DNA of 64,000 nt, from the NCBI GenBank assembly GCA_033439685.1, contig JAUEDM010000009.1, forward strand, positions 124,001-188,000. The letters are read 5' to 3'. The notes below the pieces were generated by a model that saw only the letters and a program-made list of their open reading frames with translations, ran no database searches and was not told where the DNA came from. The translations under genes were made by a program, and so were the position numbers. Source of the stretch: Apodospora peruviana. Its lineage: Eukaryota > Ascomycota > Sordariomycetes > Sordariales > Lasiosphaeriaceae. Below are positions 57,583-64,000 of this stretch, one piece after another (the first letter of the stretch is position 1; every line of letters begins with the position of its first letter).

Positions 57583-59518
57583 GGTTGCAAGTAATAAAAG
57601 CTGTGCGTGTCACTAAACGGAAGGGTTATGCAGTATTGTGTGCTTGTAATATGACAGACGACGTACAAATAAGGCCCATTCCGTCCAAGTAACGACACGA
57701 AAAATCAAGGCGGTTATCAATTCTAGGTGTTAAGTAACGGCGGCCTCACCTCAGCTTGGTCTCGGAACAGGGAGGTTGGAACATGGCTGGCTGTGACTGA
57801 GCCTATTATGCCCTCCCTGATCGGTTCACTGGTACGGAAATTCCTGGTCCCGTCGGCTTGCCACAGCCCGGCGACTTTTTGTGCTACCATTAAATACTAG
57901 ACCTAGTGGCCAGCTGCCACAAGTAGCCCGTGAGTACGCCTTGGAGCATGAGTTTTGCCTAAGCCTGGGACAAAAAGTCGGAATTCTATCTTACTGGCTA
58001 TAAGTAGTACGTGAGTATGTAGCTTCCACCTCTTGTTAGATCTCACGCTATCGGATTCCTCTCTCCAGCTTCATCTACTTTGTCACCTAAGTATTCCATA
58101 TTACACTCAGAGCAGTCCCCCTCTTAACTCTCATCAACAAGGTCAAAGCATTGAGCGTCATCTCAGAGGTGCTCGGCTTCACGATTTTCCATCGGGCTTG
58201 TTCTTGTTACCAATGGCATCGCGGCCGAGAAGGGGTTTGGCAATGTCCTTAAGTGGACTCATTATGGTCTAACCCCTTTTACGTGGTATTCACTGGCTTG
58301 AAAGGAGGAGAGATGCTTTCTAATTGTTTGTAGAATGTTGATTGTAAGTGCCATTGTTTTCTTGAACAATACACGGCTTTTAGATCCAGATAGGTAGGAT
58401 AGTTGTAGAATTTAGACGCTATTAGTAATATGGGAGCCTGGCAGACTCAATCCAAATCGCAGGATGTTACGACGCACTGCCTCCTTCGATTCTCATAGCC
58501 TTGTCGGGCAAGAAGAGTCCTTGCATGCGAAAGTTCGCGTGTGTTCTAGGAAAGCAATCTGCATTGCTAACTCGGGGATGTAGGTCATGTAAAAAATGCT
58601 CGAGTGGCCTTGATCAAACAAGTAATTCTGGTCCAGTTGTCAAGCTCATCAACAACCTTCCTTTGTGCACATGCAGTCATTATCCAGCGTGCGGTGGTCT
58701 GCGACTAAGGTAAGCAGTGGGTGCAACGAAGGATTGTCAGGGGCCGTGTCCAGGGCACTCAGAAAGACCCGTAGTAATTAAGGCAGTGAACCAATTGCTT
58801 CATGGTAATCCGTACTAGTATAAAATTGTGGTCACATCACAGCGCCGGCGGCTCGCATTCGATGTTTGACTATATTAGTACATCTCGGATCCTTACACAA
58901 CCCCGGACTCAGAGATGACTACGGCAGAGATTGAGGGTAACGTGACCATGTAAGTGGAGCGATATAGCCAAGATAGAACGCTTGTCATCCATCTTGCGTT
59001 GTTATACATATTACTATCTTACTTGTATTCCGTGAGAAAGAAAAGAATGCAGCAAAGTTGGGGGGAGACAAGGGGCAATGAATGCAAAGCCAAAACGGGT
59101 TAGCAGCTGCATAGATATGCACCAAATTACTCGAGCTTTATCAAACCATCGACATGAAGGATATTAATCGACTCACGTGGTACCGGCAGACTCGCTTCCA
59201 CAGTCGTGATGCTCCCGCCAAGAGACGCAAGGAGCTGCCAGGGTCGCACTAGCCTGTGACATCGTCCAGGGAGGACGGGGGGACGGTGAAGTCTACACAA
59301 TTCCTGATAAGGACGCGGCATATGATGGGACGGAGCCAAGAGACTGCATAACACCAGTGGCTTGAACTACCCTTACTAGTGTCACAACGTACATTTCATG
59401 ACCACGGTGTGTGCCACAAGGACTGGACATATAAACACATGGTGCCCCCACGACCCGGATTTCAAGAAGAAAATAGCTTCGCTCACTGCGTTCGAGAAGA
59501 CTGACCGCCAGCAGCATC
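57583..59518. other. Intergenic region, about 1.9 kb
   Basis: AT-richer than the genes around it. No supported gene. Two similar short segments, AAGTAGCCCGTGAGTACG (57920) and AAGTAGTACGTGAGTATG (58002), form a diverged direct repeat. The last 60 bp is the leader of the permease gene. Confidence 0.45.
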
Positions 59519-59786
59519 ATGAAAGACGACAACGCGACCAAGTACGCCGCCGAGTCGGCCGATGGTGACGACTTCGCCGTGGTGGTCGACAGCGATATTG
59601 CCGGCAACGAAGCCGGCACCAACCTGGATAAGAAGGACATGTGGCGGATGGGCAAGAAACAGCAGCTGCGTCGCAATTTTCGCTTCTTTTCCATCTTTGG
59701 GTTCACCATGGTCTTGATGGCGACTTGGGAAGCGACCTTGACGTATGATGTTCAGTAACTGCAGGAGAAAGAGTACAAGGGAAGCT

Positions 59787-59817
<31 letters not shown>

Positions 59818-61364
59818 GGACAGCGCCAATGTACTGGGTCTCATCAACGGCGGCACGGGAGGTCTGATATGGATGTACATCGTTACCTTCTTTGGGATGT
59901 TTATCGCCATTCTTTCCATGGCCGAGATGGCATCCATGTGAGTTCTCCCCAGCTAACCAGTTGACGTGCAACCAATCTTTAACTATGTGATCAGGGCACC
60001 AACAACCGGAGGTCAATACCACTGGGTCAGCGAATTCGCGCCAGCATCAGCCCAGAAATTCCTCAGCTACCTCGTCGGCTGGCTGTGCGTTCTGGGCTGG
60101 CAAGTCGGCAACGTCGCCATCTCCTTCCTCGTCGCCGGTCAGCTTCAAGGACTGATCATCCTCAACCATGCCTCCTATATTCCCGAGCGCTGGCACCTCA
60201 CACCCATCATCATCGCCATCATAACCTTCTGCATGGCGTTCAACACCTTCCTCTACCGCCAACTGCCTCTGGTCGAGAACCTCGCGTTGGTGCTCCACGT
60301 CCTCGGCTTCTTTGTCGTGCTGATACCCCTCTGGGCCATGGGTTCCCCTACAGCCAGCGCAAGCGACGTGTTCTTCACCTTCACTGACGGCGGCGGCTGG
60401 GGCAACACGGGACTGTCCTGTCTTGTCGGTATGCTTGGGCCACTGTTCGGTTTCATCGGGCCTGACAGCGCCACGCACATGTCCGAGGAGCTGCGGAACG
60501 CGTCCAAGTCGTTGCCACGAGCCATGATCGCAACCATGGTTGCCAACGGCGCCTTGGGTTTCGTGATGCTAGTTTCGTACTGCATGCTGCTGGGCAACGT
60601 GGACGAGATATTGGCTTCCGAGACGGGGCAGCCGTTCATCCAGGTGTTTTACAATATCACTAAAAGCAAAGCTGGCACGAGCGTGATGACGGTCATCATG
60701 ATCGTCATTGTTGGCTGTGGTGTTATCAACAACATTGCCACGAGTTCACGGCAGCTCTGGGCGTTTGCTCGTGATAAAGGGGTACCCTTTTCTGGGTGGT
60801 TTTCGACTATTAACCACAAAGTGGATCTGCCCATTAACGCGTTGGTCTTTTCTTACGTATTTGCTGTGTTGTTGTCGCTTATCAACATTGGAAGTCTGGT
60901 TGTGAGTACACGATCTAGGAGTTCGGTTTCTCGATAGGCTGCTGACATATGGTATGCAAGGCTTTCAACATCGTCACGAGTTTGGGCATCGGAGCTCTAA
61001 TCTCCTCGTACACGCTCTCCATCGGTTGCATGACCGTCAAACGCCTACGAGGCCAGACGCTCCTCCCATCCAACTTTAAGCTGGGCAAGGCCGGGTTGGC
61101 GATCAACATCTTCAGTGTCCTGTTTCTGTTCTTCACTTTTATCATGGTGAGTTTGTCCTGTCCTCAGCGTCGATCGAGACTCGGATTACTAAACATATTG
61201 TCTATCAGATCTTCTTCCCGCCTGTCCCTCAGCCTGACCTCGAGACTATGAACTGGAGCGTTCTCGTCTATGGAGGTGTGGTGGTGTTCAGCTTGGTGTA
61301 CTATGTCATCAGAGGACGGCATACCTACCTTGGGCCGGTGGCATATGTTCGTAAATCCGCCTAG
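59519..61364 (+). CDS. APC-superfamily amino acid / GABA permease-like transporter
   Basis: Predicted plasma-membrane or vacuolar uptake carrier for an amino acid, amine or GABA. Exons are 59519-59742, 59824-59937, 59995-60901, 60961-61146 and 61209-61364; introns 59743-59823, 59938-59994, 60902-60960 and 61147-61208. The product is 528 residues with about 12 membrane helices. Marks of the fungal GABA-permease/amino acid transporter group: FSIFGFTMVLMATWE, LINGGTGGLIW, AEMASMAPTTGGQYHWVSEFAP, FIGPDSATHMSEELRNAS and SSRQLWAFARDKGVPFS. The first intron carries a run of about 24 T just before its acceptor. The N-terminus is hydrophilic and acidic. The exact substrate is not deducible. Confidence 0.93.
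59794..59817. repeat. Poly-T run at the 3' end of permease intron 1
   Basis: About 24 T directly before GGACAG, the inferred acceptor. It can serve as the polypyrimidine tract and is unusually long for a fungal intron. Confidence 0.85.
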
Positions 61365-62052
61365 AATAAGTAGCTGGGGTGTTGAAAAAGGGAGAAAAAA
61401 ATGTCCTCTCTCGAGCAGAACAGCGATTACATACCTTGGTGGAGGTTGAAAGCGATGCTCTTGTTGTTACAATGAGCTCCTGATTATTGCACCCACGGAG
61501 GGCCCCTTTATCCTTGCCTGTCATGAGCATCCGCCCCGATGCACGGCGCCTGCAACTACTAGTGATCCTGGTCTCTTGCCCAACGTGTCACCTTTAGGCT
61601 TTGTTCCACAACAACAAATTAAAGAACCCCTGGTATAGAAGATGTCGTCATAGCAATGCTGGATTGGGGTTGGTGTTCTACAGAGTCAGTGTGCTTGCGT
61701 GGCACCCGACACAGTTGGTAAGACGTCAATCCATGTATAACACGTGTATAAGGACAGGAGCATCACACTAACCAACAACTTCAACGGCAAATCCTTCCCG
61801 ATCACAAACACCTCACCTTACCCACCGTAATGTCTGTGTTACTTGAACATGACGCCATCCGATATCTCACAGTCCACCTCGAACGACAGAGTAGGATGGA
61901 TGATTTTGCGTCTTATTAGATTATGCCAAAAAGGTTACCTACATAGTAAACCAAAACATATAAAACGGCTTATATACACCGCAAACCTCCACTTTTTTAT
62001 CCAAGAACACCCCCCCCCCCCCCCCCTTCCCCTCCCTCCACACCAAACAAGC
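61365..62052. other. Convergent intergenic spacer with a poly-C run
   Basis: 688 bp between the convergent permease and tyrosinase genes. A run of about 17 C lies at 62010-62026, 27 bp from the tyrosinase stop. A 229-codon plus-strand frame starting at 61843 is mostly antisense to the tyrosinase gene and is not supported. Confidence 0.5.
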
Positions 62053-63174
62053 TTAATAGTCATATCTATAACACCCCAACTTGGTATTCAAAGTATTCAT
62101 GACATCTCCAATCTTGACATTTGGTCGAATCCCGTTGACAGAGATATCCGTGTTAAAGGTAAGCAGATTCCCGCTGACGTCGCGCCCATCGATAACGTTG
62201 ACGCGGTTGGAGTCCTTGTTCTGCCAGATGCGGAAGTTGCGGTCGATGAAAGCGTGATGCAGCCAGAAGACGGGGTCGCCCGGAGACGCGTAGGGGTCCT
62301 GCATGACACTCCCGATACCGTTATGGCCCCACGCGTGCGCGCCGCCCTCGGAGCAGGCGCCCATGTCGGCGTACGAGGTGCGCGAGTTGCAGGCGTCGAC
62401 GAAGGCCTTTCCGGTGTTGGCCGTCTTTGCGCCGTCGCCGTTTCGGGAAAGGCAGTGCTCGCCTATCGCTGTGCCGGGGCCGATGTTCAGGACCAGGTTT
62501 GCGAATTTCTGTTTTTTTTTTCCCCGTGTTAGTTCTTCCCCTTCTAAAGGGGGTGAGGAAGGGGGACTTACCCCGTTGGTAACGCAGCGTCCGCCGAGCG
62601 CAATCGCGCCAAAATAGTTGGCCGAAAACACAGAACTCTGCGAGAACCGGCCAGCATATTTTTGTTCGTCGAACCACGGGATCGGCACATCCAGCCCGCA
62701 CTCCGTTCGCAATACATCCTCAAACACCCAGAGGAAATAGCGGTGCCAGACAAGAAACTTGGGGTTGCCGTGGATGTTGGGCGTGTAGCCCTGGTGGACA
62801 GCCACCAGATCTTCGTAGCGGTTCTTTGCGGCCCGGAATTTTCCGGAAGCAGGTTTCTTGATCAGGCAGTTGATCGCGTTGATGAACTTGAGCTTGTTGG
62901 TCGTCGAGTAGGAATCCCATTCCTGGCGCACGCGCGGGTTCGAGCATGTCGCTTGGGTGGTAAAGCCGCCGCCCGTCGCAGCGGTCGTGAAGCCTGCCTC
63001 TGAGTCGACGAGGTGCTTGTTCTTGGCTTCGTCGAGGGAAAGCGGTTTCACGAGGGAAGAGGTGTTGAAGGCGGCTACCGGTAACGCTGGGGCGGGTTTG
63101 CCTCTCGGTAGGACGGTGCCCGAGACTACTGTGGCCGCTGCCGCTGCTAGGGAAATAAACGAGAGACAACGCAT
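62053..63174 (-). CDS. Secreted short tyrosinase / polyphenol oxidase
   Basis: Predicted type 3 copper oxidase acting on phenols or catechols outside the cell. The signal peptide is MRCLSFISLAAAAATVVSG. CuA ligands are H127, H135 and H144 (VHQGYTPNIHG, VWHRYF); CuB ligands are H259, H263 and H285 or H286 (AHAWGHNG, FWLHHAFIDRNF). An intron at 62509-62571 (GTAAGT...AAACAG, 63 bp) has no in-frame stop, so the spliced form has 352 residues and the unspliced 373. The protein matches the short fungal tyrosinase class, which lacks the C-terminal lid domain of the long melanin-forming enzymes. The CuB-side Cys residues may form disulfides. It is convergent with the permease. Confidence 0.92.
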   Translation of the reverse strand: MRCLSFISLAAAAATVVSGTVLPRGKPAPALPVAAFNTSSLVKPLSLDEAKNKHLVDSEAGFTTAATGGGFTTQATCSNPRVRQEWDSYSTTNKLKFINAINCLIKKPASGKFRAAKNRYEDLVAVHQGYTPNIHGNPKFLVWHRYFLWVFEDVLRTECGLDVPIPWFDEQKYAGRFSQSSVFSANYFGAIALGGRCVTNGVSPPSSPPLEGEELTRGKKKQKFANLVLNIGPGTAIGEHCLSRNGDGAKTANTGKAFVDACNSRTSYADMGACSEGGAHAWGHNGIGSVMQDPYASPGDPVFWLHHAFIDRNFRIWQNKDSNRVNVIDGRDVSGNLLTFNTDISVNGIRPNVKIGDVMNTLNTKLGCYRYDY

Positions 63175-64000
63175 CGTGGATTAGTTATTGGGGGGTAGAA
63201 ACGAGTGACTCCCAATAACTGAACGATTTTCAACGATGGGAAGAAAGAAAAGAAAAGTCGGGTTCAGGGTCCGACCGACAAGTGCACCTCTCTTCTTTTT
63301 GACTGGAGACGACCGGCCCGAGCAAGCAGTGGAGGTGGACATCACATTTCTTGCTAGGATCGCTGGCGTGGTGCTGTGGAAAATGAGAGAGGCTTTGTCA
63401 GGCGTCATTTCCAAGTCGGTCCTAGGGGCTCCCCTGTGTTGGCCCCTGACTGGTGTGCAGGTGTGTGGACGCCTCCTTTTTAAAATTGACCTTACCGCTC
63501 CACTCCTCCACTCCTGAGGAACCCCCCTGTCTTTGTTTACGTACCAATCCGAGCTGCAGTGGTGGGCTGATGAACTTCAGGGTTTCCCTGGGTGAATACG
63601 AGGAGGACCCACCTCTCCAAATCGTTAGCGATCCAATCGCAAGAGATTCTGGACTGTCGGTTTTCCTGGGGTTTCTTCCCCAAACCGGGTTCGCACAGCG
63701 GGTGAGCAAAAGCTCGGCGCCAAGGGGGAATTTGCTCAACTGTCTGGTCGAGACACGAAACATGGGTCGCGGACCTGTCAGAACGATAATCTCCGAATAA
63801 ACGGCACGGTTCAATGTTGACATAAGGCTGACTTTTGTCTTTGATGATGGCATCATGCAATCCGCAAGTCGACGGGTCTTGAGCGACATGATCAGCAACC
63901 AGTAATGCTTGGCGATCGACCACTAAGAATCTGACAATGGGCCCCCCTCTCGAGTTTGATCACCAGCAAACCGGTGGACACTGTTCAGCAGCGCAAAGGA
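63175..64000. other. 5' flank of the tyrosinase gene to window end
   Basis: 826 bp upstream of the tyrosinase gene. Overlapping open frames on both strands (63236-63517 +, 63422-63923 -) show no recognisable features. Presumed promoter; nothing more is supported. Confidence 0.45.

Noticed and set aside
61843..62532. 229-codon plus-strand frame
   Set aside because: Mostly antisense to the tyrosinase gene and includes low-complexity poly-Pro from the poly-C run.

Overview
This window is nuclear DNA from a filamentous ascomycete (Pezizomycotina, most likely Sordariomycetes). The basis is the gene content and gene structure: compact genes on both strands, short GT-AG introns of about 50-110 bp with CTRAY-like branch sites, a PDR-type ABC pump, a rhodopsin-domain (PTH11-like) membrane receptor, an ATRIP/UvsD-type checkpoint protein, a DUF3433 giant membrane protein and a DUF1996 secreted protein. 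No prokaryotic operon structure, phage, CRISPR array or clear transposon is visible. Species was not determined.

Layout. 1-6.7 kb: a 5'-truncated full-size PDR/ABCG transporter (9 introns reconstructed), then a MATE-like transporter that needs four +1 frame changes to read through. 6.8-12.5 kb: a P-loop-like hypothetical gene; a decayed copy (minus strand) facing an intact copy (plus strand) of one unknown helical protein; an intron-containing tRNA-Leu(AAG); an alpha/beta hydrolase. 13-18.6 kb: a frameshifted member of a multicopy fungal family, a SulP anion transporter with a STAS domain, and an ADP-ribosylglycohydrolase. 19-22.5 kb: an unknown acidic protein and a GPI-type S10 serine carboxypeptidase. 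23.9-30.7 kb: a fungal NLR-like gene (alpha/beta hydrolase - NB-ARC - TPR-like repeats), and just upstream on the same strand a modin-like membrane protein. 31.2-36.7 kb: uvsD/ATRIP diverging from CDP-diacylglycerol synthase. 37.4-39.7 kb: a 77-residue EF-hand protein whose ATG is alone in its first exon, and a secreted DUF1996 protein. 40.7-47.5 kb: a DUF3433 protein and a PTH11-like receptor. 49.8-56 kb: an aldehyde dehydrogenase and a CorA-type metal transporter. 56.5-57.6 kb: a broken membrane-protein gene. 59.5-63.2 kb: a GABA-permease-like APC transporter convergent with a short secreted tyrosinase.

The window does not read as one pathway. Housekeeping genes (CDS1, uvsD, tRNA) are mixed with transport, secretion and recognition genes. 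The part most likely to act together is the NLR-like gene beside the modin-like gene, since both families are linked to fungal non-self recognition. Four separate loci show frameshift or stop decay, which points either to active gene loss or to indel errors in the assembly. Exon models were built by eye; wherever I give full exon sets, the summed lengths are multiples of three.
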